Source of the DNA: Psychrobacter sp. JCM 18903
GTDB taxonomy: Bacteria > Pseudomonadota > Gammaproteobacteria > Pseudomonadales > Moraxellaceae
Direction of reading: 5' to 3'
Assembly (NCBI RefSeq): GCF_000586475.1
Contig: NZ_BAWJ01000007.1
Coordinates: 111,669-175,668, forward strand
DNA length: 64,000 nt
Part shown: positions 30,729 through 41,539 of the stretch, piece by piece
Position numbering within the stretch: position 1 is the first letter of the stretch
Layout: each line of letters starts with the position of its first letter
Translations under genes and position numbers: made by a program
The notes under the pieces: generated by a model
Database searches by the model: none
The model's input: the letters and a program-made list of their open reading frames with translations, nothing else
Told to the model about the DNA's origin: nothing

Positions 30729-31247
30729 ATGCTTAAGATTCTCTCTATCGCTGCCCTAGCATTGGCCGTATCCTCCTGCGCCAGTGTTGAAAATATTTTA
30801 AACGCGCCAGATAAGATGCCATCAACGCCAAAGACGATGACTGCTATCAATGCCGAAAAAGGCTTGGTTACGCTGCAAAGTAATCATTCCGTTCAAGATA
30901 CTGCGGATAAGTTGGCAGCGATTATTGAAAGCAAAGGCATGAAAGTATTTGCACGCGTCGATCATCAAAAGAACGCCCAAGGTGTCAACTTAACATTAAG
31001 ACCGACGCAAGTGATTATGTTTGGTAATCCGAAAGCGGGTACGCCATTGATGAATTGCGAGCAAAGCGTCGCTATCGACTTGCCGCAAAAAATCCTTATC
31101 AGTGAAGATGCCGATAAAAAAGTTTGGTTGTCGTACAACAATCCTGCATATCTAAAAGACCGCCATAATATAAAAGGTTGTGATACCCAATTAGCGAATA
31201 TCGCAAAAGCCCTTGATGATGTTAGTAAAGCAGCAGTTGCAAAGTAA
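30729..31247 (+). CDS. DUF302-domain lipoprotein
   Basis: Envelope lipoprotein of 172 residues. The signal peptide MLKILSIAALALAVSSC ends in a lipobox Cys at residue 17. The rest is one DUF302 domain: SNHSVQDTADKLAAIIESKGMKVFARVDHQKNA, then QVIMFGNPKAGTPLM and the C-terminal helix. The start at 30729 is chosen because AAAGGA precedes it; a frame open from 30708 would bury the signal peptide. Function is unknown in the family. Confidence 0.85.
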   Translation: MLKILSIAALALAVSSCASVENILNAPDKMPSTPKTMTAINAEKGLVTLQSNHSVQDTADKLAAIIESKGMKVFARVDHQKNAQGVNLTLRPTQVIMFGNPKAGTPLMNCEQSVAIDLPQKILISEDADKKVWLSYNNPAYLKDRHNIKGCDTQLANIAKALDDVSKAAVAK

Positions 31248-31254
31248 TACCAAA

Positions 31255-31366
31255 CCCAAAAAATATGATTAGCTGCGTCAGTTTTGCTTGTTCCGCTCGC
31301 CTAGCCTACTAGATGTAGTACTTGCACTCGTTTTCCTTGCTACTCTAATTTTTTGAGAAGGTATAA
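31255..31366. repeat. Possible Psychrobacter-type intergenic repeat sequence
   Basis: The non-coding stretch after the DUF302 gene contains CTTGTTCCGCTCGCCTAGCC and CCTTGCTACTCTAATTTTTT blocks. I recall such blocks as recurring in Psychrobacter intergenic regions. No second copy was seen in this window, so this rests on memory only. Confidence 0.3.
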
Positions 31367-31394
31367 GCGTTGGGTGAAAATCTAAAGATATAAA

Positions 31395-31423
31395 AAGGTG
31401 GGATGCAAAAGCACTCCCACCTT
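31395..31423. terminator. Perfect hairpin between DUF302 and DUF4031 genes
   Basis: AAGGTGGGA and TCCCACCTT are perfect arms around an 11-base loop, between two convergent genes. The T tail is modest in both directions. Confidence 0.7.
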
Positions 31424-31477
31424 CTATTTGCCTTTAAAAGATTAACGTATTAGCAATCTTCAGATATTGCTACTTGC

Positions 31478-31756
31478 TCATATAGCGCTGTTTAGATCAT
31501 GCAACTCTACTTTTAACTTCTTTGCACATTCGATAATCTTTTTTCGACCAGCAGGAATAGCCCCATATTCAATCGCTATTTCTCGCATTTGTACCGTGAC
31601 GTCATAGTGCGGATAGCTGGCGTTGCGATGGAATAAGCGCTTATCCACTTCAATTAGTGCGGCAAAATCATGCAGCTCTTGCAGGGTATCTGCCAGCATG
31701 TGGCACCACTTATAGCCTTTAAATTCTATCTGCATAAAATCCACATATATCGCCAT
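31478..31756 (-). CDS. DUF4031-family small protein
   Basis: Small cytoplasmic protein of 92 residues. The pattern AIYVDFMQIEFKGYKWCHMLADTLQELHDFAALI, followed by LFHRNASYPHYDVT and MREIAIEYGAIPAGRKK, is that of DUF4031. Function is unknown in the family. Complete length. Confidence 0.8.
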   Translation of the reverse strand: MAIYVDFMQIEFKGYKWCHMLADTLQELHDFAALIEVDKRLFHRNASYPHYDVTVQMREIAIEYGAIPAGRKKIIECAKKLKVELHDLNSAI

Positions 31757-31823
31757 AGAACCGCCTCCTTTATTATCCTTTACCTTTTATCATGTGCTAA
31801 ACAACGCTTTCACAGAGCAGCCA

Positions 31824-34088
31824 TTAGAACAATTCACTCGCATCTTTCTTTAGCTGTTTGAGTACGGCTTGATATTCACTATGATTGGTTCCAAGTGTGC
31901 TTAGACGCCCATAACGGAGCTGACGATAGTCCTGCCTCATCTGCATAATTTTTGCTTGGACAATATCTGAGTGACCGCTATCTGTGAGCTTACTAACTTT
32001 ACTGCTCTTATTATTACTTTTAGCATTGGTATCAGTACTTGAATCAATTTCTCGCTCATCAACCGCTATTGCCAAGCGCTCAAGCCAAGCCAACTGACCT
32101 TCACTTTCATCACGAGCAAGTGATTTATCCACTTTGCCAATACGTTTTGATAGCTGTGCAAGCGGCAGGTCTGCTGGATGCCAACGCTTGCGGCGACGTT
32201 GCCAAATGACAAAGACCAAAATAGCCATGACGGTAATAGCACTCACTGCCAACCAAATAATTTGCTGCGTGATTGAACGGATGTTAAACCATTTGAGTAG
32301 CGAGTCAGCTTGCTTGTCCTGATCGTAACCAACGACATCTTTTTGCCAATAGTAGCTGGCTTGGTCGGACAGACGGCGTAAGGTTTGTAGCATTTGATAC
32401 TGCTGATAGCTGATTTGTGCGCTAGCGCCATCGCCGAACATTGCCGCTCCTTGTGCCTGCGTCAGCGCATCCATCCCTTGCTCGACACGCTCAGGCGCGA
32501 CAAAAGCCGTCGGATCGACACGTACCCAGCCTTGACCCTCAAGCCAAACCTCCGTCCAAGCGTGCGCATCCTTTTGCCGCACCTCCCATACATTACCACC
32601 GCGGCTCAGCTCGCCACCCTGATAGCCGGCGACGACGCGCGCGGGTATGCCAGCGGCGCGCAGCATAAAGGTAAAACTGGAAGAATAATGCTCACAAAAC
32701 CCAGCTTTGGTCTCAAATAAAAACTCGTCAATACGGTTATTATTCAGCCGTGGCGGTGATAACGTATAACGAAATTCTGTTTGATTAATCCAGCGTTCAA
32801 TAGCCGCCATATAACCCACTGGGTCTGAGTCTGATTGCGCAAATAGCTGCTGTGCCAACGCGCGTGCTTGCGGATTTCCATCGGCTGGCAAGGCAAGATT
32901 CAAACGTCGCAACTCATCAGAGAGAACAGGGTCAATACGCATCGGTGCAAATTGCAATACGTCATAACGTAACTGCTGAGTGACGGGCTGATCTTTTAAT
33001 AAGGTAAAGTTTGAAGTAATACTGACATCTTGGCGCTGGGCAAAAGGATAATCAAGTCCAAATAGCCAGTTTTGCTGCGTCGGCTCTAAGATAATTTCAT
33101 AGCTGGTAGGCGTAGTTTTTACTGAATCGGGGACAGTTGCAAAGGCATTCTCAATCCAAGATGGCATTTGCGGGGCAGGTCGCCATTGTCGTTGCTGAGG
33201 GCTAGGACGCCATGTAATTCCATCAAAGTCGCTAAACACCAAACCACGCCAATATAACTGCTGTTGCGGCGGGCGATTATCTGCAAACTCTACCCGAAAC
33301 GCCAGCTCAGTCGATTGTCCCAAATTGGCAAAATCCCCGGGCGACATACTATCAGAGACACCAGTAGTCGCTTGCTGACCTGAGAGCTGCACTGACCATA
33401 GCGGTGGCAATCGCGGGAAGAACAAAAATAGCACGACTAATAATGGCAACGCCCCGATACCCAGCACACCCAAAGTACGCAAGCGACCATCACCGCGAGT
33501 GTTGCCGTCATCATTAAGTGCAATAAATGCCAATAAAATGATAACTGCACCCACAATCACTTCTAAAGTCGTAACAAGACCTTGATCCATCAAAAACAGC
33601 GCGGCAAGGACAAATAGTGATAAATTTAGGACCACATAAGCATCACGCCGTTTATACATCTCCCACAATTTGCTGATGAGACAGAGCACTAAAAACGCCA
33701 CGCCCATATCCAGTCCAAACGCTGTATTGTAAGTCAGCCATAGACCTGCCAGCCCCAATAAAAAGCCGAGCATTTGCATGCCTTGATAGACGCGTTTTAA
33801 ATGCGCTATTTTTTTGAACTTAGCTTTTATAGACGGTAGCTGTGCGGCAATGCTGACCACCGCAAAACCTATCAACCAAAACGGCAGATGCGCCGCATGA
33901 GGTAAAATAACGGTAATTTGAGCAATTAGTACCCAATAATAAGCAGGCAAGGCGAATAGCTTACGAGTCCATTTTGCAGCGCTATCCCGTATAGCACGAT
34001 CAGTGACGTTTTGACCCAGTGCCAACTGCTCAAAACTTACGGAGTTTATCTCTGTCTCATTTGAAGAGTGATTTTTAAAATTGGTCAT
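31824..34088 (-). CDS. tgpA: TgpA-type membrane transglutaminase-like protein
   Basis: Inner-membrane protein of about 754 residues. The N-terminal third has several hydrophobic helices (DUF3488). A periplasmic transglutaminase-like domain follows, with the catalytic Cys in TKAGFCEHYSSSFTFMLRAAGIPARVVAGYQGG, His in RQKDAHAWTEVWLEGQGWVRVDPT and the Asp in the same block. One more helix lies near residue 630 and a cytoplasmic tail ends the protein. The preferred start is ATG 34088, which overlaps the DUF58 stop as ATGA; a TTG at 34115 is an alternative. TgpA is essential in Pseudomonas aeruginosa, but its substrate is unknown. Confidence 0.9.
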   Translation of the reverse strand: MTNFKNHSSNETEINSVSFEQLALGQNVTDRAIRDSAAKWTRKLFALPAYYWVLIAQITVILPHAAHLPFWLIGFAVVSIAAQLPSIKAKFKKIAHLKRVYQGMQMLGFLLGLAGLWLTYNTAFGLDMGVAFLVLCLISKLWEMYKRRDAYVVLNLSLFVLAALFLMDQGLVTTLEVIVGAVIILLAFIALNDDGNTRGDGRLRTLGVLGIGALPLLVVLFLFFPRLPPLWSVQLSGQQATTGVSDSMSPGDFANLGQSTELAFRVEFADNRPPQQQLYWRGLVFSDFDGITWRPSPQQRQWRPAPQMPSWIENAFATVPDSVKTTPTSYEIILEPTQQNWLFGLDYPFAQRQDVSITSNFTLLKDQPVTQQLRYDVLQFAPMRIDPVLSDELRRLNLALPADGNPQARALAQQLFAQSDSDPVGYMAAIERWINQTEFRYTLSPPRLNNNRIDEFLFETKAGFCEHYSSSFTFMLRAAGIPARVVAGYQGGELSRGGNVWEVRQKDAHAWTEVWLEGQGWVRVDPTAFVAPERVEQGMDALTQAQGAAMFGDGASAQISYQQYQMLQTLRRLSDQASYYWQKDVVGYDQDKQADSLLKWFNIRSITQQIIWLAVSAITVMAILVFVIWQRRRKRWHPADLPLAQLSKRIGKVDKSLARDESEGQLAWLERLAIAVDEREIDSSTDTNAKSNNKSSKVSKLTDSGHSDIVQAKIMQMRQDYRQLRYGRLSTLGTNHSEYQAVLKQLKKDASELF

Positions 34089-35145
34089 GGCACTTTCGCC
34101 AATCTTAACAAGCAAGTTTGTGCAAAGCCATCGCCTTCACCCATTGGTGCAGTAGAATGGGTATCATTGGGTAAGCGCATATGAAATGTCACGCCCAGCT
34201 CACCTAATTTCATCGCCCCATACGCCAGTTGTGCCAGTTTTTGCTCATGATGTGCTGCTGGCATATCCGCATAATCTAACGTTTGCTCATGACCGACTGG
34301 ATCAGCAAAGTGCTTGGTCAACATGCCTTGACCACGTGCTACATGTCCCCACGATACCCGTGCCAGCGACTCGCCTTCAACGTAGTTATCTAGCCGCTCA
34401 AAATCATCTTGACCTTGCCGATATTGCCCACCTGTTGGCAAATCTTCCTGACTGGCAACGGCATATTGCGTCTGCCAATCAAACACTTCAGGTTTTGGAT
34501 AGACCCAAGCAGTACGGGCAAAATAAACATAGGACCACGCCTGCATAATACCCAAAGGATAAACCGTTTTTATTTTTAAGCGTGGTAATTCAAACTGCCC
34601 ACGATTCTGCGTCAGTACTGGCAAGCGAATCACTTGCTCGCCTTGCAGTCGTGTCACCAGTATTGACTGTTTATTATCAGCACCATGTTTGATTTTTTTA
34701 TGGGCTTTTTTATCTGTTTTATTATTAGGCTTGCTATTAGCCTTGTCATCAGCCTGCTCAAAGCTAAATAACAACTGTCGTCTTGGTTGACGACTCTCAC
34801 TGCGCAACTGTAAAGTCACCCAAACAGGCGCGCCCGCTTCTGCCATGGTTACTTCTATTAACTGTACTTTAAGACCTGAGATATGGGCAAAGGTCACATG
34901 AAGCTGATAAGCCAGACGCTGACCAAATAAAAACATAAACCTAACACCAAGTTATTGCCATAGTTAATGCCAGCGATAAAGGTGATGATTAATAACACTG
35001 CATATAGCGTCCCTTCACGGCTAAAAAAGATATAGACGTTACGCAAATTGAGGGTGGCGCTATCGCTTTTGGGCGCACGCGAGGCGAACCAACGGCTTAA
35101 TGCGGAAGTGGCTGGTACGGTTAAGGCTTTTGGCAAAAAGCGCAT
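34085..35145 (-). CDS. DUF58-family membrane protein, one frameshift
   Basis: Middle gene of the MoxR-DUF58-TgpA operon. The corrected product is about 353 residues, with two hydrophobic helices near residues 48-80 (EGTLYAVLLIITFIAGINYG, LVLGLCFYLVSVWLIS). The conserved DUF58 region follows (GQYRQGQDDFERLDNYVEGESLARVSWGHVARGQGMLTKHF). The frame breaks near 34898 (ATCAGCTTCATG, one T short), right after the second helix. A long Lys/Asp/Asn-rich insert sits around residue 150. The family is thought to link the MoxR ATPase to membrane partners. Confidence 0.87.
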
Positions 35146-35292
35146 GACTACCCTATCCTTACCATAAAATTGATACTCTCATTCATAATTGGTGATAGCT
35201 TTAAAACAAATACGCTATGAAACAACAAACAACTAAAAAATAAGTGCTCAGATAACAGTGATTGAAATAACAACTATTTAAATAACCACCAT

Positions 35293-36327
35293 TTAACTGA
35301 TAACAGCCACTTCTGCTAATATACGTTGCGCGATTGTCTGCGTCGCCTGCCCACCAGTCACATGCGCTGGGACAAAACGCTGACCGAGACGATGATCTGT
35401 GACCGCGGCAAACACCGCTTGGATATCCTCAGGTGTCACTTCCATATGCCCCGATACGTACGCATAAGCCTGCGCGGCACGCTGTAGCGACAATACTCCA
35501 CGCGGTGACAAACCATGATACTCGGAGCTTGCTCGTGTCTTTTCGACCAATCGCTGCAGATAATCCAAGACCACATCCGCGACATAAACGTGTGTAACAC
35601 CTTGCTGTGCTAATAAGACCGCCTCGGTATCAAGCAGCGCATCTAAATTTTTTAGTAGCTCGCGGCGATCCTGACCTTTTAATAGCTCGCGCTCTGCGGT
35701 AGGAGACGGATAACCAAGCGACAAGCATAGTAAGAATCTATCTAGCTGCGATTCAGGAAGCGGATAGACACCTGCTTGCTGCAAAGGATTTTGGGTTGCA
35801 ATGACAAAAAACGGCTGCGGCAAAGGATAGGTTTGCCCATCTTGGGTGACTTGCCGTTCTTCCATCGCTTCTAGTAACGCACTTTGCGTCTTAGGGCTAG
35901 AGCGATTAATCTCATCAGCGAGTAGCAGCTGAGTAAAAATAGGGCCTGCTCGAAACTCAAATTGCTGTTTCTTTTGATCATAAATGCTCATGCCTAAGAT
36001 ATCTGCTGGCAGCATATCATTGGTGAACTGTACACGGCTAAAGCTCAAGCCTAATAATTGCGCCAAGCCTTGCGCCAATGTCGTCTTGCCCATACCCGGC
36101 AGATCTTGCAGTAACAGATGTCCACCTGCCAAAATACCACTCAGCGCAAGCTTAACCACTTGCGACTTATCTAACACAATATGATTTAACTGCGCCATAA
36201 GTTGGGCAATTTTTTGCTGATTGTGACGACAGTCGGCAGCGCTAAAGGTCGACTTATGAATCACCTCTGCTGCTGATGGATGTGGTGTTGTAATGGCTCT
36301 ATCGATAGCTGCGTGGGTCATAGTCAA
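35293..36327 (-). CDS. MoxR-family AAA ATPase
   Basis: ATP-dependent chaperone-like protein of 344 residues. Walker A is LLLQDLPGMGKTTLA, Walker B LLLADEINRSSPKTQSALLEAMEE, sensor 1 FFVIATQNPLQQAGVYPLPESQLDRF, followed by the C-terminal helical lid (GLSPRGVLSLQRAAQAYA). It has about 25 extra N-terminal residues, so a later start is possible, although no better one is obvious. It heads the operon with the DUF58 and tgpA genes, an arrangement conserved in gammaproteobacteria. Confidence 0.93.
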   Translation of the reverse strand: MTMTHAAIDRAITTPHPSAAEVIHKSTFSAADCRHNQQKIAQLMAQLNHIVLDKSQVVKLALSGILAGGHLLLQDLPGMGKTTLAQGLAQLLGLSFSRVQFTNDMLPADILGMSIYDQKKQQFEFRAGPIFTQLLLADEINRSSPKTQSALLEAMEERQVTQDGQTYPLPQPFFVIATQNPLQQAGVYPLPESQLDRFLLCLSLGYPSPTAERELLKGQDRRELLKNLDALLDTEAVLLAQQGVTHVYVADVVLDYLQRLVEKTRASSEYHGLSPRGVLSLQRAAQAYAYVSGHMEVTPEDIQAVFAAVTDHRLGQRFVPAHVTGGQATQTIAQRILAEVAVIS

Positions 36328-36360
36328 TTATTGGCTCATTTCTTATGGGATTAGTGTTTG

Positions 36361-36503
36361 TAGAGCGTGTTCTTATTTTGAAAGTGGTGATAAAGATGAG
36401 ATAAATGGCAGCCAAACAAGGAAAATAGCACAGATAACATCAAGATATTAACCAATTGTTTGACGTGGTTTAGCAAAATTTAACCATCTTTAGCCCATTT
36501 AGT
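36361..36503 (-). repeat. Dispersed intergenic repeat, copy 2 (inverted)
   Basis: About 143 bases upstream of the MoxR gene. Its reverse complement aligns with 27344-27485 over the full length at roughly 80% identity by eye with few gaps. Both copies sit between genes and adjoin promoter regions. No reading frame is conserved between the two. Confidence 0.8.
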
Positions 36504-36539
36504 CGCTTTCGTTTAGCTTGAGGACACACCATAAACTGG

Positions 36540-37010
36540 CTATTGCTTTGAGTCATCTTCAGTTATCGGCGCGGCACGAAGCGTTGACAGATAAGCGATG
36601 ACATCTGCGCGTTCTTGCGCATCGGGCATCGGGTTTGATAGCATTTTTGAGTCTAGCATGGCTTTTTCTGCATCCGCAATATAAGGGTCGAGCGTTTGCG
36701 CATCCCATACCCAACCTGATGTTTTTAGCCCGTCACTATAGGTGTAATCTTCTAGCTCAGCGGCGGGCGCACCGTATATATTCATCAGCTGCGGACCTTT
36801 TTTGTTGAGCCCCGCATTCAGCTGATGACATTGACCACAAGCGTCTTGATAAATGATCGCGCCGTTATCAGCATTACCTTCCGTATAGATCGGCAATGTT
36901 ACAGCAGCACGATGATCCGGTGGCGTACTTTCTCCGCAAGCGCTGAGCAATAAAACAGCAGCAAATATACTGCTTATTTGATATTTATTAATGATGGGCA
37001 TTTTCGGCAA
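36540..37010 (-). CDS. Class I c-type cytochrome lipoprotein
   Basis: Mono-haem electron carrier of 156 residues. The N-terminus ends in a lipobox (LLLSAC, Cys at about residue 25), so it is membrane-anchored by lipid in the periplasm. The haem site is CGQCH at about residues 58-62, and KGPQLMNIYGAPA and a distal Met (SNPMPDAQERADVIAYL) complete the cytochrome c fold. Redox partners are unknown; the gene stands alone. Confidence 0.9.
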   Translation of the reverse strand: MPKMPIINKYQISSIFAAVLLLSACGESTPPDHRAAVTLPIYTEGNADNGAIIYQDACGQCHQLNAGLNKKGPQLMNIYGAPAAELEDYTYSDGLKTSGWVWDAQTLDPYIADAEKAMLDSKMLSNPMPDAQERADVIAYLSTLRAAPITEDDSKQ

Positions 37011-37290
37011 TCTTTGGTTAAGGAATGTCAGCTATAGGTGAACAATAAAAATGATAAGGTAGGGTCAAACACATACAAAGTGGAACCCTCTTCACGTCTA
37101 AATAGCTGCTTGTAAAAACATAACGTTATTTATTGGGGCATATTAAGCCAATAAACAACGCTTATAGGACAGTTTGAGTAAGGCTTTTGTAAGGTATGAC
37201 GATAAAGAATTTATGAGCTATTAAGCCGTGTAGAATATTCTATAAATAGGCACGGTTGATAGTTGCATATCAAACGGATCCTAAATGACG

Positions 37291-39377
37291 TTAGGTCGCA
37301 ACCTTTATCGTACTGCTGGGTTCTTCTAAATAATAGCCTTGTAAATAGCGCGCGCCCACGCTCCAAGCAACGGACATGGTCGCCGCGTCTTCAATATAAG
37401 GCATCAATACGTCCACATTGACTTCATTCGTACGCATAATAAGTGATTTGACAGTTTCTAAATTGTCTGCTGAATCAATACCATCCACATAGCTGCGTGC
37501 TAAACGCACCATATCTGGCTGTACAAAACTGACAATCTCTATGGATTTGGCAGAAGAGCCGAAGTTATTGATGCCCATCTGACAGCTGACTTGGCTAAGG
37601 GCGGCAAACTGTGTTTTTGCCACTGTGAGATGGTCTGAGACGTCTTTTTCGTTGAACTGCAAGGTGAGCACACCAGCTGCACCGCCCACCGCTTTTATAA
37701 GCTGACTGGCAACACTAGGCAGTTTTTTGTCTATCAATGAGGCACTAGTCAATTGCACTAGCAATCTGGCTTCAGGATGTGTTTTACGTACCTCATTAAC
37801 CTTTTTACAGGCATTGATGAGCACCCAACGATCTATTTTTTCGAGCAATTTATGCGTCTTGGCGACTGCCATAAATTGATCAGGTGTCAATATCGTATTG
37901 TCGGCATCCGCCAATGGCAACCGCAGATATACTTCAAAAAAGTCACTTCGGTCATTGTTAATATCATATATTGGCTGGAAAGATAACTCAAAACGGCTAT
38001 TGGCAATGGCATCAACTAAAGATTCGGCAAGCGCATGATCATCACTATTGGCATGCTCGCTTGGATCGTACAAATGATAGGTGCCGCCATGATTAGAGGT
38101 CTCTATCATAATCTGATTGATGGCATCCATCGCACGTTCGAGCACGATACTTGGCTCTGCTGTATTGGTTTCGATTTTGACAATCCCAATACTGACAGTC
38201 GTACTGGTCGTACGCTTATCTACTTCAATCAGCATGTCACTGATACGTGAACCAATATGCTTAGCCAGTTCTTCAAGCTCTGTGGTGCTCTTGTCCTCGA
38301 CCAGTATGGTAAAGGCAGTATCACTAAAACGACTCACATGCCCGTCTGATATCAGCTCATCTAACGCATAGGCGACTTGCTTGACGGTCGCATCTACCCT
38401 TGCAAACCTAGACTGCTTCTTATTTTACCGACATTATCGAGCTGAATATACAAAAGCCCAGCCGTCAGTACACCTTGACGTGCTTGCTGGTACACGATTG
38501 CCATTTGTTCTTCAAAGCCGCGGCGGTTGTTGATTCCTGTCAGGCTGTCTTTGCATTCAGCGGCTGCCAAACGCTTAGCGACTTCCGCACTGTTATTATG
38601 GTTTTGTTGGATAATAACCTGCGTCACTGGCTCGCCATCTAAGGTCGCGGCTGCCAATTGTAGCTTTGCCTCAAAAGTACTACCATCCATCCGCTTACTT
38701 TCAAAATTGAACTCGACTTCTTGGCGGCTGCCTTTATCAAATTGACGTAAGAACTGTTTGAAACCCTTAACGTTATCACCGCCTGCAATCAGGTCAACAA
38801 CAGGCACGCCTATGGCATCATTAATCGACTCAAAACCAAAAAGCTGAAGATAAGGGTCATTGGCAAAAATATGGATACCCTGATCAATATAAGCGACCGC
38901 ACTTTTAGAGTTTTTAATCAATACGTTGGCGCGTTGCTCTGCTTCAGAGAGAACATGGCGCAACGTTTTAAGCTCACGACGACTGCGTAAATTATCATGC
39001 TGTAGACAGATAGACATCACTACTGCCATCTCTTGGTCTACTTTGAGCGATTTGACCATCGTGCCGCTAATAATATCAGGTAACCCCTCATCATTATTGG
39101 TGGACGCTACCATCTCTTCATTAAATAAGCAGATCATAGGCAAATCAATACTTTGCTCTTGAACGACGCCCACCACATCGGTGAAACTCATATCATAAGC
39201 ACTGCCAAACACCAAGACATCCCACGGTTGTCGAAGTGACTTTAACAGCTCCTCTTTATCGTCCAAAAACCCTAAATTGATGGTGTCATAATAGCAACCT
39301 AGTAAGTGCACAAGGCGCTCAGCATAGAGCTGATCGTCATCAATGACTAAGAGGTTTAAGATGGACTGAGTACGCAT
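37291..39377 (-). CDS. fimX: FimX-like receiver-PAS-degenerate GGDEF/EAL protein, one frameshift
   Basis: Corrected product of about 695 residues. Domains in order: response-regulator-like receiver (LLVIDDDQLYAERL, about 8-120), PAS (VLIKNSKSAVAYIDQGIHIFANDPYLQLFG, about 155-270), GGDEF and EAL. Both catalytic domains look inactive: the GGDEF site reads SRFSDTAF and the EAL site reads EVYLRL. This matches FimX, which binds cyclic di-GMP and promotes type IV pilus assembly without making the nucleotide. The frame breaks near 38402 (TTGCAAGGGTAG), between the GGDEF start and its active-site region. AAAGG places the start at 39377. The pilus role is inferred. Confidence 0.83.
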
Positions 39378-39735
39378 AAGAAGCCTTTTGGATCTTGTGA
39401 TCTTATTTTTATGTTTGGTTTGATACCCTACACCTTTTCCAAGCATTAACCCAGCAAGGAAAATACTATCAGGGATAGGCTTAGCGGTTTTTAGTAGATT
39501 GGCATCGTCTTTCGAATCAAGGCGACATCTTGGTGAAGCAAAAACATCGTATAAACGAACATAATTGTATCAATCATTATAGACAATAACTTGACTGATT
39601 GCAGACTAACTTATCATCATTATTCAGTACATTTATTCACTGCTATTATCGAATAATAAATTCAATGAAGTAACCTTTAAACCAGCATTTATTGACATTA
39701 CCATTTGACAACTTTTCAATAGACGCTCAAACAAA
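39378..39735. other. Intergenic region between fimX-like gene and its unknown neighbour
   Basis: About 358 AT-rich bases upstream of the fimX-like gene. It should hold that gene's promoter. I see no gene, hairpin or repeat I would call. Confidence 0.4.
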
Positions 39736-41539
39736 CTACAGCTGCACCACCTCATACTGGCTGAATTCATCCGTAATCAGCAACCTCTGTCCCAAACGTA
39801 AAGGGGTTTGTTTGCTATTAATACGCATAATGACTCTATCATTGGTCTGAAAGTAAGAAGTCGGTACAATCAGAGTACCAGTGGTTTGTAGCCGCTCATC
39901 TCTACCAAGAATAAATGCTGGCACAAAATGGCGACTACGCGTTTCTCTACCTTCTAAACGCAAGCCACAAGCCACTAGCTGATGTCCAAGTACTTGCCAC
40001 TCGATCTCCGGGTTTTTACTATCAAAATCAAGCCAGCGCGCCACGCCCATCGACCAATCAGGCGGCGTGATTGTATCAGATCGACAGACTAAAAAAAGGC
40101 TCATCATATGTAATGCTGGTGGTGCAGTCGTCGCAGATGCATTCTCATCAGCCACTATGTTAAGACTGTCTTTATGAACACTGTCTTTATGAAAGACATC
40201 TTTATGAAAGACATCTTTATGAAAGACATCTTTATGAAAGCGGTCTTTATTTAAAGTATCTACTGTTGATGATAATCGTAGGGTACGAAATAATGACAAA
40301 TCATCATTACGATCAAAGGTTTCACTGGCTAATACGTGGCTGCTGTCTTGTTTTTTATTCACGGTATCATAACGAGGACGCTGCTCATCTGGTAACTCTT
40401 TTATAGCGATTAAACTGGTAAAGCTATGCGAATGGCTCACCCGGTAATGAATATTATTAAAACCTGTAATCAAAACAGCGTCTTCTTTCGCACTATGTTT
40501 AGTCGCTAGGGTGAGCGGCGGCTGTAAATAGCGGTAATTGAGCGTCATCGCTATTTTATTAAGCAAGTGACTCTCAACGCCGTCACCCCCTTCCTTAACT
40601 AAAGCCTGTTTGCGTCGTTTAAGATACTCAACCAGCGGGGCAATTTCTATAAATAAACAGTGATAGCGATCATCGTATGGGTTGATTGTAGAACTGGCCG
40701 TCAGGTAAGTTGGCGGATTGTCACTTTGTAAATCAACGAACACGCGGGTCTCGGTGGTTGGCTCAATCGTCGCAACGATATGCTTAGCCCATTCAGGTAA
40801 CAAACGTTGGACGAGCAGAATATTGGGACGACGCATGGCACGTACATTTAATAGACTGTATAAACAAATTTGGCAATACACTGATGAACCGTCTTGGCAC
40901 GCTGGTGCCTGCCGTAACACTCATATTAATCTCAGCCGCATGGTACTGATAAGCAAGGTAATACAGTTGATTGATTTTGTGCCATAAGTAAGATGAGGGT
41001 TTTTGATAGCACAGTGCTTCTTCGCCCAATAGCTTCTGATACATCTGCAGCGTCTGATAAATAGCAATGGCGAGTGTCGTTGATGAAGACTTATCACCAT
41101 TAAAATAGCGCTGCCAGCCATTGCTTGCAGCGTATTTTCGCTGATTATTGAGCAATGAGGTTTTATGACGTATCACTCTGTCATAGACCATAATCATTGA
41201 ATAATATAGCGACTTTATTTGAGCCACATAACCTATTTGAATGTCGCTAAGCGCACCTGTCTCATAAATATAAGACTGTCGCAAAGTGGCAATTAACTGA
41301 TCTGAGGCGTCTATCACTGTCGCCATAAGGGTAAGACGTTGCGAATCATCTATATTGGCCACGCGTAGTACCGTAAGTATTTTTGCCAATTGTTCAGCTT
41401 GCTGTGCTTGCGTTTGCGAAGGTAACGCTGCCAACAATTTTAGCAAATAACCTTCTTGGCCATTAGCGGATCGCTTAGAAACTAGTGGCAATGCCTCTGT
41501 AGAAGATAGGTGCTCTTGAAACGTCGATAAAGTTATCAT
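39736..41539 (-). CDS. Conserved unknown protein next to fimX, one frameshift
   Basis: Corrected product of about 600 residues, without a signal peptide or membrane segment. The first 270 residues are helical (KLLAALPSQTQAQQAEQLAKIL, YHAAEINMSV), the middle has RAMRRPNILLVQRLLPEWAKHIV, and the last 60 residues look like strands of a small beta-barrel. Its place beside the fimX-like gene suggests a type IV pilus or cyclic di-GMP role, but I cannot name the family. The frame breaks near 40918 (AGTGTTACGG, one base short). An internal 15-bp tandem repeat codes FHKDV units. The start at 41539 follows AGGAA; a longer frame upstream is less likely. Confidence 0.68.
40171..40245 (-). repeat. Five tandem 15-bp units coding for FHKDV-type pentapeptides
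   Basis: On the plus strand the unit is TTTATGAAAGACATC, repeated exactly three times at 40186-40230. Variant units lie at 40171-40185 and 40231-40245. Being a multiple of three, copy-number change would not shift the frame. Confidence 0.9.

Noticed and set aside
32394..32720. A 108-codon plus-strand frame within tgpA
   Set aside because: It lies opposite the catalytic transglutaminase domain, which is clearly coding on the minus strand.
40171..40245. CRISPR-like repeat
   Set aside because: The units are contiguous 15-bp tandem copies without spacers, inside a coding frame.
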